Part shown: positions 43,588-52,623 of the stretch, piece after piece | Position numbering within the stretch: position 1 is the stretch's first letter | How the letters are laid out: each line of letters opens with the position of its first letter | NCBI RefSeq assembly: GCF_900103985.1 | Contig: NZ_FNIE01000003.1 | Location: forward strand, 186,001-250,000 | Direction: 5' to 3' | DNA length: 64,000 bases | From: Actinacidiphila guanduensis | GTDB taxonomy: Bacteria; Actinomycetota; Actinomycetes; Streptomycetales; Streptomycetaceae | The notes under the pieces: generated by a model | What the model saw: the letters and a program-made list of their open reading frames with translations, nothing else | The model's database searches: none | Told to the model about the DNA's origin: nothing | Translations under genes and position numbers: made by a program

Positions 43588-43630
43588 CGGGCGGCCGGGC
43601 CGGGAAGGAGAACCCCGGCCCGGCCGCCCG
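43588..43630 (+). terminator. Very strong terminator after the WGR gene
   Basis: CGGGCGGCCGGGCCGGG (43588-43604) pairs perfectly over 17 bases with its complement at 43614-43630, around a 9-base loop. It sits 10 bases past the stop and between convergent genes, so it may serve both. Confidence 0.85.
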
Positions 43631-43723
43631 CTGCCGTCACGGCAGGCACAACAGCCACGTCAGTGCGGCACGTGCGGTGCGGACGACGAGGCGCGCCCCT
43701 CTACGGCACGCGCCTCGCCCGCG

Positions 43724-46700
43724 TCAGTACGAGAATCGCTCCAGCCCCGTCCCCCAGGCGTTCACCACCCATCCGGTCCGGGTCGCCGGGTCGAGGAAGA
43801 GCCCTTGCCGGCCGGTGAAGTCGAAGTTGGAGCCGGCGACGGTGGAGTCCACGAGGTCGGCCACCGGGTGGCGGGCCAGCACGGTGCCGGTCGCCGGGTC
43901 GAGCACCGTGATCTCGCTCATCGCGTTGTTGTCGGTCTCGACCCCGTTCTCGTACAGGGCCGCCTCCACGGCGACCCGGTGGGTGGTGTCCAGGGCCGGC
44001 CAGACCGGGCCGCGGGTGCCGGTGTCGGCCGTCCCCGCGGCGGTGAGCGTCTTCTGGTCGGCGGTCAGCCAGGTGCTGGTGGGGAAGGTGCCGCTCTCGG
44101 CGTCGGGCTGGGCGGCGCCGACGACCCCGTACAGCTTGTCGCCCTTGCCGTCCGGCAGCAGCGCCGAGACGCACAGCGGCAAGGACGCGACGGGGGTGAC
44201 GGTGCCGGCGGTGATGTCGGCGCCCACGGCGCCGTAGGGGACGCGGCCGGACAGGCACGGGCCCATGGTGCCCCCGGTGGCGACGAACGCCTCACCGGTG
44301 GAGGCGTCCACCGAGACGCTGTTGTAGGAGCGGTAGAGGTTGTGCGGGTTGAGCGCCAGCGGCGTGCCGACCTTTCCGGTGGTCATGTCGACCGGCCACA
44401 GGCGGCTGAGTCCGCTGTCGGGCTCGTAGGTGGTGACCAGGCCGCGGTGGCGGGCGGCGTCCACCGTGCCGCCCTCCAGGTAGCCGCTGCCGGAGATGAG
44501 GTCGGACAGCGCGGTGACCTTCACCGCCTTGCCGGTGGCGGGGTCCTCCACGTCGATCGCGGCCGTGGAGCCGGCGAACGGGGTGTGGATGACGAGGGCA
44601 TGGCCGCTGGCCGGGTCGGCGCCGAGCACCTCCTGCATGGTCTGCCCGTCGGTGGACTCGGCGAAGGAGCCGCCCGCGGTGCCGGTGGCCAGGTCGTAGC
44701 CGGTGGTCGCCGAGCGGTCCAGGTGGTACAGCTCGCTGCCGCCGACGTAGGTGAAGGCGTCGGTGGAGATCAGCGCCTTGCCGCCGGAGACGGTGAAGCT
44801 CTCGACGGTGCCGGTCAGCTGGTCGCCGTCGCGGTACTGCAGGAAGGACGTCGGGGAGGCCTGGCCGACCGGCGAGCCGTGCCGGGTGGCGAGCACCCGC
44901 ACCGGGTACTGCAGCCCGGTCGGCAGCTTGAGGGCGGCGAGGTCGAGCACGGTGCGGCCCTTCACCGCGGGCAGCGGCACGGTGAGGGTGGAGGCGTGGT
45001 TGAAGCCGTCGTCGTCGCGGCGGCTGCCGTTCTGGTTGGTGGCGGTGTTCAGCGAGCCGTAGAGCGTCGGCCCGGGGGACATCACCTCGAACTCGGCGCC
45101 GTCCGCGCCGGGCACCCCGCTCGCGTCCCAGCTCACCGTCGCCTTGGGCGCGCCGCGGGCGGTGTCGGCGGCGTGCGCGGCGGTGTAGCCGGCGGTGGTC
45201 AGCAGCGGGGCGGCCGGGCGCTGGTCGGCGGCGGGGCCGATCCGCAGGGCGCGGAAGTCGCCGTAGACGGGGAGCACCCCGGCGAGGTCGGCCTGCTCGA
45301 TGCCGACGCCGTAGAGTCCGGCGCCGCCCGCGGTGAAGGCGGCGGCGGGGATCGTCACGGTGCCCTTGGTGGCGGTGAGCGGGGCGGACCACTGGACGTT
45401 GAAGTCGTCCACGCCCGCGCTCGGCGTGTAGTGGCCGACGGAGGAGAGCACCAGGCGGGGGCTGTCCACGCCACGGACGCCGGTCAGGTCGTAGGAGACC
45501 GTGACGGGCCGGCCGAGCGGGGTGGCGCCGGGAGCCGCCGGGGCGAGCGCCTGGGCGTAGGTACCGTCGTCGGCGAGGAAGGTCAGCTTCTGCGACAGCT
45601 GCCCGACGACCTTGCCGCCGCGCAGCGCCTGGAAGGTGACGGGAACGGAGCGGGCGGTGCCGGAGGCGAGCGGCAGGCCGGCCGCGCCCAGGATCTGCGC
45701 GGGCGTCAGGCGCAGGCTGGGCTGCTCGGTGGTGAAGGTCGCGCCGCCGACCCGGACCCGGTAGGTCAGGCCGCTGCGGTCGCCGGTCATGTCCAGGCCG
45801 AGGGTGATCGGCGAGACGGCGTTCTGGCCGGAGGGCGTGCCGTTGGCGTCGGCGGGCCCGGACAGGTCGATCGCCGCGGGGTCGGTGGACTCGGTGAAGG
45901 CGGTGCCGGAGCTCGTGGGCAGCAGCTGCCGCTGGGCGACGGAGAGCCGGACGGGCTGCGGCGCGATGCGGTAGCGCTTGGCGAGGACCTTCTCCACGGC
46001 GGCGGTGACGTCGAGTTGGGTGCCCATGGTCAGCGGCTGGTCGGCCTGCGGGGGCTGGGCGATCGGGTTGCCGGTGGACACCAGCAGGTCGCGGACCTGG
46101 CGCGGGGTCAGGCTCTGGTGGGTGGCCTGGGCCGCCTGGAGCACGTCGGCGACGGCGGCGGCGATCTCGGGGGCCGAGGCGGAGGTGCCGCCGTTGAGCA
46201 CGACTTCGACGTCCTGGGCGCTGCACGGGCTGGAGGTGCACACGTGCATCAGGGACGGCAGGTCGTCGCCGGGGGCGGCGAGGTCGACGCGGGTGCCGAA
46301 GCCGGAGGAGTAGGCGGCCGAGCCGTTGTAGCGGGTCGTCGGGTAGACGCCCTGCCGGGTGTCGGCGGAGGTCAGCGTGTCGTCGGTGGTGGTGGCGCCG
46401 GCCGCGATGACGCCGCTGTCGACCACCTGGGAGGGCGTGGTGGTGGGCTCGACGTCGTCGATGCCGGTCTGGGCGCCCGCCTTGGCGGTGGTGTCGGTGG
46501 GGGTGCTGCCGCCGTCGGGGCCGACGGAGACGGGCAGGGCGAGCCGGGTGCCGTCGTTGGAGGAGACGACCACGGCGATGCCGGACTTCACTATGGACGT
46601 CAGGGTGGCCCGGATGGTCGGGTCGTCCTCCAGGTAGCGGCCGGGGAAGCCGATCTCCTCGTCGGTGCCGAACCCGAGGCTGGCGGTGATGACGCTCGGC

Positions 46701-47710
46701 CGCGGCTTCTGGTTCGCGGCGGCCTTCAGCGCGGCGGCGATGCCCTCGTAGCTGGCCTCCTGCGGCACCACCAGGCGGTACTGGGCGCCGGGCGCGATAC
46801 CGAGCAGGTCGGTGGCGCCGCTGCCGGTGGCGCCGGGGCGCTGCCGGTCGTGCGGGAGCGGGGCCATCATCGAGAAGTCGAGCAGGACCTCGCCGAGGCT
46901 GGGGTCCTGGCCCTCGACGGAGCCGAGCGGGTCCAGCGTGCCATCGTCGGAGGCGGTGTAGGTGGGGATGAGCGGCATGGAGGGCTCGTCGAGGTAGCGC
47001 TGCCCGTTCTCGACGACGGTGGTGGGGCCGTACTCGCGCACGTAGTCGTCGCCGCTGTCGGCCATCGACTGGTCGGTGAGGTCGCCGATGGAGACGTTGG
47101 TGACGATCTGGCCGGCGCCGGGCAGGGCGTGCAGGTAGGTGGCGGCGTCGGCGAAGGCGCCGGCGGCGTCCACACCCTGGGCGTTGAGGTAGGACTGGAA
47201 GGACGTGCTCAGGCCGTCGTTGGCGGGCAGGCCGGTGGTCGCGGCGGGCGCGGGCGCCTGGCGCGCGTCCTGCCGCAGCGCCGCCTTGGCGGGGGTGGGC
47301 AGCTTCACCGGGCCCGTGTTCATCGGCTGGACGGGGGCGGCCTGCCGGGCGGCCACGCTGCTGTGGGCGCCGAGGGTGTACGGGGCCGCGTGGGTGGCCT
47401 GGGCGCGGGCGGTGATCGCGGTGGTGGAGGGGGCCAGGGTGGCGCCGAGCCCGGTGCGGCCGGCCGAGCGCGGCACGGGGAAGGCGCGGGTGCGGCCCTG
47501 GGGGTCGGTGAGGGTGCCGGTGCCGTCGCCGGACCAGGTCACCTTCGAGCCGTCGGCGAGGGTGAGGGTGTGCGTCGCGGGCGTGGTGGACGCCGGGGTC
47601 CTCGCGGGGGCGGTGCTCGCGCCGGCGGGGGCGGCGACGGCGGGGCCTGCCGCCACGAGGGGGACCAGCAGGGCCAGCGCGGCGGCTGCCCCTCTGACAT
47701 GTCGGTGCAT
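43724..47710 (-). CDS. Large secreted sedolisin-like (S53/S8) serine peptidase
   Basis: The product is 1328 residues from ATG 47710, with AGGAG seven bases upstream. A signal peptide (RGAAAALALLVPLVAAG) ends near AVA-A at residue 27. The peptidase region is about 160-560. It has GVDAAGAFADAATYL and GAGQIVTNVSIGDL, then a Glu-Asp pair four residues apart (Glu274 and Asp278 in GEVLLDF), APGA, the oxyanion-type Asp386 (VVSSNDG) and the nucleophile Ser510 (NGGTSASAP). That Glu/Asp/Ser set is the sedolisin arrangement; a subtilisin His motif is absent. The remaining 750 residues form beta-sandwich and propeller-like modules (YHLDRSATTGYDL, LFLDPATRTGWVV). Divergent regulator at 48109. Substrate and activation are unknown. 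Confidence 0.82.
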   Translation of the reverse strand: MHRHVRGAAAALALLVPLVAAGPAVAAPAGASTAPARTPASTTPATHTLTLADGSKVTWSGDGTGTLTDPQGRTRAFPVPRSAGRTGLGATLAPSTTAITARAQATHAAPYTLGAHSSVAARQAAPVQPMNTGPVKLPTPAKAALRQDARQAPAPAATTGLPANDGLSTSFQSYLNAQGVDAAGAFADAATYLHALPGAGQIVTNVSIGDLTDQSMADSGDDYVREYGPTTVVENGQRYLDEPSMPLIPTYTASDDGTLDPLGSVEGQDPSLGEVLLDFSMMAPLPHDRQRPGATGSGATDLLGIAPGAQYRLVVPQEASYEGIAAALKAAANQKPRPSVITASLGFGTDEEIGFPGRYLEDDPTIRATLTSIVKSGIAVVVSSNDGTRLALPVSVGPDGGSTPTDTTAKAGAQTGIDDVEPTTTPSQVVDSGVIAAGATTTDDTLTSADTRQGVYPTTRYNGSAAYSSGFGTRVDLAAPGDDLPSLMHVCTSSPCSAQDVEVVLNGGTSASAPEIAAAVADVLQAAQATHQSLTPRQVRDLLVSTGNPIAQPPQADQPLTMGTQLDVTAAVEKVLAKRYRIAPQPVRLSVAQRQLLPTSSGTAFTESTDPAAIDLSGPADANGTPSGQNAVSPITLGLDMTGDRSGLTYRVRVGGATFTTEQPSLRLTPAQILGAAGLPLASGTARSVPVTFQALRGGKVVGQLSQKLTFLADDGTYAQALAPAAPGATPLGRPVTVSYDLTGVRGVDSPRLVLSSVGHYTPSAGVDDFNVQWSAPLTATKGTVTIPAAAFTAGGAGLYGVGIEQADLAGVLPVYGDFRALRIGPAADQRPAAPLLTTAGYTAAHAADTARGAPKATVSWDASGVPGADGAEFEVMSPGPTLYGSLNTATNQNGSRRDDDGFNHASTLTVPLPAVKGRTVLDLAALKLPTGLQYPVRVLATRHGSPVGQASPTSFLQYRDGDQLTGTVESFTVSGGKALISTDAFTYVGGSELYHLDRSATTGYDLATGTAGGSFAESTDGQTMQEVLGADPASGHALVIHTPFAGSTAAIDVEDPATGKAVKVTALSDLISGSGYLEGGTVDAARHRGLVTTYEPDSGLSRLWPVDMTTGKVGTPLALNPHNLYRSYNSVSVDASTGEAFVATGGTMGPCLSGRVPYGAVGADITAGTVTPVASLPLCVSALLPDGKGDKLYGVVGAAQPDAESGTFPTSTWLTADQKTLTAAGTADTGTRGPVWPALDTTHRVAVEAALYENGVETDNNAMSEITVLDPATGTVLARHPVADLVDSTVAGSNFDFTGRQGLFLDPATRTGWVVNAWGTGLERFSY

Positions 47711-48108
47711 CAACGTGCTCCTAGCGCGGTGGACTTGGGGGCGGGCGGTGCTCCGTGCGGGTCCGTCTGCGTGGGGGGAGCTCGTGCCGGTCCGTGCCGT
47801 CGCGAACGCCGGGGAAAGGAGGGTGGGCGCGGTGGTGTACCGGTGTCGTGCGGCGGAAGGATGCTGATCACCTTGCGGCGGGTGTGCCCCCGGGGACAAG
47901 GGAATGCGGATGCGGCTGGGCGCAGTTGCGCTTAGGCGCGACGCGGGAGCAGGCCGCCGGGCGGGAGTTGGCACCGTGATGTCCCGAAGTGGCCGTTTCG
48001 CCGGCCCCGGCGGCGGCCGTGGGAACGCTCCCCCGCCGAACGGGCGTGCGGGGCACGCGGGTTACGATCGCAGCACTCCCACCGGTGAACGACAGCAGGG
48101 GGCGCCCG
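47711..48108. promoter_or_regulatory. Divergent promoter region of the peptidase and its regulator
   Basis: This 398-base gap must hold both promoters. TACGAT (48063-48068) is a plausible -10 for the regulator gene. GCGCAGTTGCGC (47920-47931) is a perfect 4-4-4 dyad, directly followed by GGCGCG-rich sequence, and is the best operator candidate. No gene is visible. Confidence 0.45.
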
Positions 48109-49143
48109 ATGGCCGCGGAGCCGCAGATCCCGCAGGTGCCGCAGGTCCCCTGGAGCGGGCTCGGCCTGCCGCCGCTGGCCGGGCGGCTGCTGGAGTACCT
48201 GGTCGGGCACCCGGAGACGGCCCCCGCCGAGGCCGCCGCCGCGCTCGGCACGTCGACGGCCGCCGCGGGGCGGGCCCTTCGGCTGCTGGAGGCCGAACTC
48301 CTCGCGGTACGGGTCAGCGGCCGCGCCGCGCGCTGGAGCGCCAGCCCGCCGCGCCCGGCGCTGGGCACCCTGCTCGCGCGGCGGCGCGAGGAGCTGGCGA
48401 CGCTGGAGCGGCACGCCGAGCAGCTGCACGAGGTGCACATCTCGGTGAGCAACCACCGTTTCGCCTCGGACCAGTTCGAGATCCTCGACACCGAGGAGCA
48501 GGTCACCGCGCGCTACGCCCATCTGCTGCGGGCGGCCCGGCACGAGGTGCTGCACCTGGTGATGCCGCCCTATGTGGCGGCGGTGGACGGGGTGCCGGAC
48601 CGGCTGGCGGTGCAGGCGGCCGCGATCCGCGCGGGGGTGCGCTTCCGGTCGGTGTACGACAGCGACACCCTCACCGACGAGGTGTCGCTGGGAACGGCCC
48701 GGCGCGGCGTGGAGATCGGCGGCCAGGTGCGGCTGTCCAGCGGGCTGCCGATGAAGCTGGTGCTGTTCGACGGCACCACGGCGATCATGCCGCTGCGCCG
48801 GGACGACGCGGCGGCCGGCTCGCTGCTGGTGCACTCCCCGACGCTGCTCCATGTGCTCGCGGCGCTCTTCGAGAGCCTGTGGGAGCACGGCGTGCCCTGG
48901 GGCCAGGAGGCCCGGCCGCAGCCGCCGGCGCCCGCGGCGGACGCCCCGAACCCGCGGGCCCGCGAGGTGCTGCGGCTGCTCTCGCTCGGCATGAAGCAGG
49001 AGACGATCGCCCGCACCCTGGGGGTCAGCCGCCGCACCGTGCAGAAGGACGTCAGCGACATCGGCACGGCGCTGGGCGCGCGCAACCGCTTCCAGATTGC
49101 GCTGCTGGCCCAGGAGCGCGGCTGGCTCACCCCGGGCCGCTGA
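48109..49143 (+). CDS. TrmB-like/LuxR-type transcriptional regulator
   Basis: The product is 344 residues from ATG 48109, behind an AGGGGG. The N-terminal winged helix (about 20-70: LLEYLVGHPETAPAEAAAAL, AGRALRLLEAELLAVRVSG) resembles TrmB. The central part (about 105-270) is a PLD/phospholipase-D-like or TrmB-effector region (EILDTEEQVTARYAHLLRAA, GLPMKLVLFDGTTAIMPL). The C-terminus is a LuxR helix-turn-helix (EVLRLLSLGMKQETIARTLG, VSRRTVQKDVSDIGTALGA). This three-part architecture recurs in Streptomyces regulators next to secreted peptidases. The divergent peptidase gene is the likely target. Confidence 0.88.
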   Translation: MAAEPQIPQVPQVPWSGLGLPPLAGRLLEYLVGHPETAPAEAAAALGTSTAAAGRALRLLEAELLAVRVSGRAARWSASPPRPALGTLLARRREELATLERHAEQLHEVHISVSNHRFASDQFEILDTEEQVTARYAHLLRAARHEVLHLVMPPYVAAVDGVPDRLAVQAAAIRAGVRFRSVYDSDTLTDEVSLGTARRGVEIGGQVRLSSGLPMKLVLFDGTTAIMPLRRDDAAAGSLLVHSPTLLHVLAALFESLWEHGVPWGQEARPQPPAPAADAPNPRAREVLRLLSLGMKQETIARTLGVSRRTVQKDVSDIGTALGARNRFQIALLAQERGWLTPGR

Positions 49144-49176
49144 CCGTTTGTCACCGGCTTCCGGCAGTCGTCCTGG

Positions 49177-49245
49177 CTAGGGCGTGTCTGACAAATCCCG
49201 CCTGGGCTGCCGGGCGGACGCCGCTATTTGTCAGACACGCCCTAG
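49177..49245. mobile_element. Perfect long inverted repeat with CTAG ends, MITE-like
   Basis: A 20-base arm, CTAGGGCGTGTCTGACAAAT (49177-49196), is repeated in perfect inverted form at 49226-49245 around a 29-base loop, which itself holds CCGCC/GGCGG. CTAG at both outer ends would fit a YTAR-type target duplication of IS5-family elements, leaving 16-base terminal repeats. There is no transposase gene. The right arm ends inside the metG ribosome binding site. A large transcription terminator or attenuator is the alternative reading. Confidence 0.6.
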
Positions 49246-49254
49246 GATCTGCCC

Positions 49255-50877
49255 ATGGCGGACACGGCGGGCTCGGCGGACGTGGCGGACACGGCGGGGA
49301 AGCGGTTCTATGTGACGACGCCCATCTACTACGTGAACGACGTGCCGCACCTGGGGCACGCGTACACCACGGTGGCGGGCGACGTCCTGAGCCGGTGGCA
49401 CCGGCAGCGCGGGGAGCGGGTCCGGTTCCTCACCGGCACCGACGAGCACGGCCAGAAGATCCTGCGCACCGCCCAGGCGCACGGCATGAGCCCGCAGGAC
49501 TGGTGCGACAAGCTCGTCCACGAGTCCTGGCAGCCGCTGTGGGCCCATCTCGGCATCGCCGCCGACGACTTCATCCGCACCACCGAGCAGCGCCACGTCA
49601 CCCGCGTCCGGGAGTTCGTGCAGGAGTTGTACGACAAGGGCGAGATCTACCGGGGCAGTTACGAGGGGCCCTACTGCGTGCACTGCGAGGAGTACAAGTC
49701 GCCGGGCGAACTCCTGGACGGCGAGGGCGAGTACGCCGGGCAGAAGCTCTGCCCCATCCACCGCCGCCCGGTGGAGATCCTCGAGGAGGAGAACTACTTC
49801 TTCCGCCTGTCCGCCTACGCCGACCGCCTCCTCGCGCACTACGAGGCGAACCCCGGTTTCATCACCCCGGAGTCCGCGCGCAACGAGGTCGTCGGCTTCG
49901 TCCGCCGCGGCCTGCGGGACCTGTCGGTCTCCCGGTCCGGCTTCGACTGGGGCATCGAGGTGCCCTGGGACCCCGGGCACGTCATCTACGTGTGGGTCGA
50001 CGCCCTGCTGAACTACGCCACCGCGGTCGGGTTCGGCGCCGACGAGGAGCAGTTCGCGGACATCTTCCCCGCCGACGTCCACCTCGTCGGCAAGGACATC
50101 CTGCGCTTCCACGCCGTCATCTGGCCCGCGATGCTGATGGCCAACGGGCTGCCGCTGCCGGCCCGGGTCGCCGCCAACGGCTGGCTGCTGGTCGGCGGCG
50201 AGAAGATGAGCAAGTCCAACCTGACCGGCATCTCCCCCACCCGGCTCACCGAGCACTTCGGGGTGGACGCCTACCGCTGGTACTTTCTGCGCGCCATCGC
50301 CTACGGCCAGGACGGCTCCTTCTCCTGGGAGGACTTCACCGCCCGCTACACCAGCGAACTGGCCAACGAGTACGGCAACCTGGTCTCGCGGGTCACCGCG
50401 ATGATCGGCCGCTACTTCGACGGGGTGCTCCCGGCGGCCGCGGCCGCGGGCCCCGCCGAGGAGCAGGTCGTGCGGCGGCTGGCGGAGACCGTCGCCGAGG
50501 CCGACGAACGCATCGGCGAGCGGCTGGACTTCGCCGGCGGCATCGCCGCGGTCTTCGGCTTCATCGGCCTCGTCAACGGCTACCTCACCGAGCAGGAGCC
50601 GTGGAAGGTCGCCAAGGACCCCTCACCCGAGGCCCGGGCGCGGCTGGCGACGCTCCTGCACACCGCGGCGGAATCCCTGCGGGCCGTGGCCGTGCTCCTC
50701 AACCCGGTCATGCCGGCGAGCAGCGAGCAGGTCTGGTCCTGCCTCGGCGCCGAACCCGCCCTGGGCCCGCTGGCCGAGCAGCGCGTGCAGGATGCCGCCG
50801 AGTGGGGCCGCCTGCCGGCGGGCACGCGGGTGACCAGAAGCGACGCGCTGTTCCCACGTCTCCCCGAAGCGCCCTGA
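49255..50877 (+). CDS. metG: Methionyl-tRNA synthetase
   Basis: The 540-residue class Ia synthetase charges tRNA-Met and initiator tRNA with methionine in the cytoplasm. The HIGH-type signature is HLGH (32-35) and the KMSKS loop is at 317-321 (EKMSKSNLTG). The zinc-binding insertion has CVHCEEYKS and CPIHRRP, a single-knuckle CxxC/CxxH set. The anticodon-binding helical domain follows (EYGNLVSRV, PWKVAKD). The extra tRNA-binding C-terminal domain of some MetRS is absent. The first 16 residues are Ala/Asp-rich. AGGA at 49244-49247 is the ribosome binding site and overlaps the end of the upstream inverted repeat. Confidence 0.96.
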   Translation: MADTAGSADVADTAGKRFYVTTPIYYVNDVPHLGHAYTTVAGDVLSRWHRQRGERVRFLTGTDEHGQKILRTAQAHGMSPQDWCDKLVHESWQPLWAHLGIAADDFIRTTEQRHVTRVREFVQELYDKGEIYRGSYEGPYCVHCEEYKSPGELLDGEGEYAGQKLCPIHRRPVEILEEENYFFRLSAYADRLLAHYEANPGFITPESARNEVVGFVRRGLRDLSVSRSGFDWGIEVPWDPGHVIYVWVDALLNYATAVGFGADEEQFADIFPADVHLVGKDILRFHAVIWPAMLMANGLPLPARVAANGWLLVGGEKMSKSNLTGISPTRLTEHFGVDAYRWYFLRAIAYGQDGSFSWEDFTARYTSELANEYGNLVSRVTAMIGRYFDGVLPAAAAAGPAEEQVVRRLAETVAEADERIGERLDFAGGIAAVFGFIGLVNGYLTEQEPWKVAKDPSPEARARLATLLHTAAESLRAVAVLLNPVMPASSEQVWSCLGAEPALGPLAEQRVQDAAEWGRLPAGTRVTRSDALFPRLPEAP

Positions 50878-50906
50878 CCCCAGGGGGCGAAGGCAGCGCG
50901 GCGCGG

Positions 50907-51728
50907 TCAGGGGACGGGGACCACGGCGACGGGGCAGCGGGCGTGGTGGAGCAGCGCCTCGGTGACGTGGCCGACCCGGCGGGCCGCGTGCGGGCGGCCC
51001 GGGTGGGTGGCGACCACGACGAGTTCGCTGCGGTGCGCGGCCGTGAGCAGGGCGCGGCAGGGGGCGGCCCGTACGGCGGCGGTCTCGGCGTGCGCGTGCG
51101 GCACCCTGCGGCGCAGCCCCGCCACCGCGGCACCGACGACCGCGGCCGCGTGCCGGGCCTGCCGGGCGGCCTCCTCCTCGGCCGGCGCGGAGCCGTCGGC
51201 GGGCTGCCGGTAGGTCCAGGCGTGCAGCACGGTGAGCCCGGCGCCGCGCAGCCGCGCCTCCTCGAAGGCGAAGAGCGCCGCGTCGGCGTCCGCGTCGCTC
51301 CCCACCCCGAGCAGCACTCCGGCCGGGCGGCGGCCCGGCACCGTGCTCGGGTGGCGGCCGGGCACGACGAGCAGCGGGCTGTGCGTACGGGCGGCCAGCC
51401 GCCGGCTCACCGAGTGCAGCACCATCCCGGCGAACCCGCTCAGGCCGCGCGAGCCGATGACGGTGAGTTCGGCCCGCCGGCCGTACGCGGCCAGGACGTC
51501 GGCGGGGTCGCCCGAGGCGGCCACCGCGGTGACCGGCAGGCCGGGGTGGCGCTCGCGTACCCGGGCCAGGGCCGCGCGCAGGACCGGCGGGGCCGCGTCG
51601 ATCTCCTCGGCGCAGTGCACGACCTGCAGGCGGGCGCCGCGGCGGGCGGCCTCGACCGCCGCCTCGTCGAGGGCCGCGAAGGCGGTCACCGATCCGTCCA
51701 CGCCCACCGTCACCTGACGTTCCGTCAT
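50907..51728 (-). CDS. Universal stress protein, two tandem UspA domains
   Basis: The 273-residue protein has two UspA domains. The first, about 1-125, has VTVGVDGSVTAFAALDEAAV and VIGSRGLSGFAGMVLHSVSR. The second, about 135-273, has LLGVGSDADADAALFAFEEA and a weaker ATHPGRPHAARRVGHVTEAL. The first domain has the G-2X-G-9X-G(S/T) ATP-binding pattern; in the second it is partly degraded. Two-domain Usps are part of DevR/DosR-type hypoxia and dormancy responses in actinobacteria. A DevR-like response regulator gene lies upstream on the same strand, and GCCGAACGGCCC motifs lie in the upstream gap (51821-51854), supporting co-regulation. Confidence 0.92.
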   Translation of the reverse strand: MTERQVTVGVDGSVTAFAALDEAAVEAARRGARLQVVHCAEEIDAAPPVLRAALARVRERHPGLPVTAVAASGDPADVLAAYGRRAELTVIGSRGLSGFAGMVLHSVSRRLAARTHSPLLVVPGRHPSTVPGRRPAGVLLGVGSDADADAALFAFEEARLRGAGLTVLHAWTYRQPADGSAPAEEEAARQARHAAAVVGAAVAGLRRRVPHAHAETAAVRAAPCRALLTAAHRSELVVVATHPGRPHAARRVGHVTEALLHHARCPVAVVPVP

Positions 51729-51818
51729 GTCCGATCCCTCCCGCGCCCGATGCCCCCGCGGTTTCGATGGTGGCCGCGCGGCGACGCGTACGGTCAGGGC
51801 CGCCCGGGCCTGTCACGG

Positions 51819-51855
51819 CCGCCGAACGGCCCTGCGAAAAGGGGCCGTTCGGCGG
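51819..51855 (-). terminator. Hairpin after the response regulator gene, overlapping a repeated motif
   Basis: CCGCCGAACGGCC (51819-51831) pairs perfectly with GGCCGTTCGGCGG (51843-51855) around an 11-base loop. It starts at the stop codon of the leftward response regulator gene. The same bases contain two inverted copies of GCCGAACGGCCC, so it may be a regulatory site for the downstream Usp gene as well. Confidence 0.65.
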
Positions 51856-52542
51856 TCAGCGGGTGGTGGGCGGGGGACCCTGGGTGGCGATCACGGCGGC
51901 CTGGACGCGGCGTTCGACACCCAGCTTGGCCAGCAGGCGCGAGACGTTGTTCTTGACCGTCTTCTCCGACAGGTAGAGGCGGGCACCGATCTGGCGGTTC
52001 GTCAGCCCTTCGCCGATCAGCCCGAGGATCTCCCGCTCGCGCGGCGACAGACCGGCCAGCGCCTGCTGCTCCGGCTGCTCGGCGGGACCGTCCTGGCGCA
52101 GGCTCTGCATCAGCCGGGCGGTGGTGGCGGGGTCGAGCATCGATTGCCCGGAGGCCACCGTGCGGACCGCCGAGACCAGGTCGGAGCCCTTGATCTGCTT
52201 GAGCACATAGCCCGAGGCGCCGGCCATGATGGCATCCAGCAGCGCGTCGTCGTCATCGAACGAGGTCAGCATCAGGCACGCCAACCCCGGCATGGCGGAC
52301 CGCAGTTCGCGGCAGACGGTGATGCCGTCGCCGTCGGGCAGCCGCACATCGAGCACGGCGACGTCCGGCCGAAGGGCGGGTCCGCGGGCGAGCGCGTGGT
52401 CGGCCGAGCCGGCCTCGCCCACCACCTCGATGTCGGGCTCGGCGTCCAGCAGGTCGTGCACCCCGCGTCGTACGACCTCGTGGTCGTCCAGGAGGAACAC
52501 CCTGATCGGCGTCTGCGGGGAGAACTGCCGCGGCTGGGTCAT
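51856..52542 (-). CDS. NarL/FixJ-family response regulator, DevR/DosR-like
   Basis: The 228-residue regulator has an N-terminal receiver domain (about 12-130), with acidic Asp19-Asp20 ([10 protein letters not shown]), phosphoacceptor Asp65 ([13 protein letters not shown]), the Thr/Ser switch ([11 protein letters not shown]) and Lys ([12 protein letters not shown]). The C-terminal LuxR helix-turn-helix is about 160-225 ([40 protein letters not shown]). [20 protein letters not shown] and the [10 protein letters not shown] helix are typical of DevR homologues, which respond to hypoxia or redox signals via heme kinases. No cognate histidine kinase lies in the window. Its upstream region contains the motif AGGGCCGAACGGCCCT. 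Confidence 0.9.
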   Translation of the reverse strand: MTQPRQFSPQTPIRVFLLDDHEVVRRGVHDLLDAEPDIEVVGEAGSADHALARGPALRPDVAVLDVRLPDGDGITVCRELRSAMPGLACLMLTSFDDDDALLDAIMAGASGYVLKQIKGSDLVSAVRTVASGQSMLDPATTARLMQSLRQDGPAEQPEQQALAGLSPREREILGLIGEGLTNRQIGARLYLSEKTVKNNVSRLLAKLGVERRVQAAVIATQGPPPTTR

Positions 52543-52623
52543 GTCGGTCCTTCCCCGTCACCTGCCGGCACCCTGCGTCCACCGGCCGAGCCCCGATCAT
52601 CGCCCCCATCCCACCCCCGCACC

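Noticed and set aside
43724..47710. Classical subtilisin (S8) assignment with an inactive catalytic triad
   Set aside because: The missing HGTH motif first suggested a dead subtilisin. The Glu274/Asp278 pair, Asp386 and the GTSASAP Ser fit the sedolisin arrangement better, so it is probably active.
43382..47935. 1517-residue plus-strand frame, the longest open frame in the window
   Set aside because: It is low-complexity Gly/Val/Arg and runs antisense to the sedolisin-like peptidase. The minus-strand product has a signal peptide, active-site motifs and a good ribosome binding site. High GC makes such antisense frames common.
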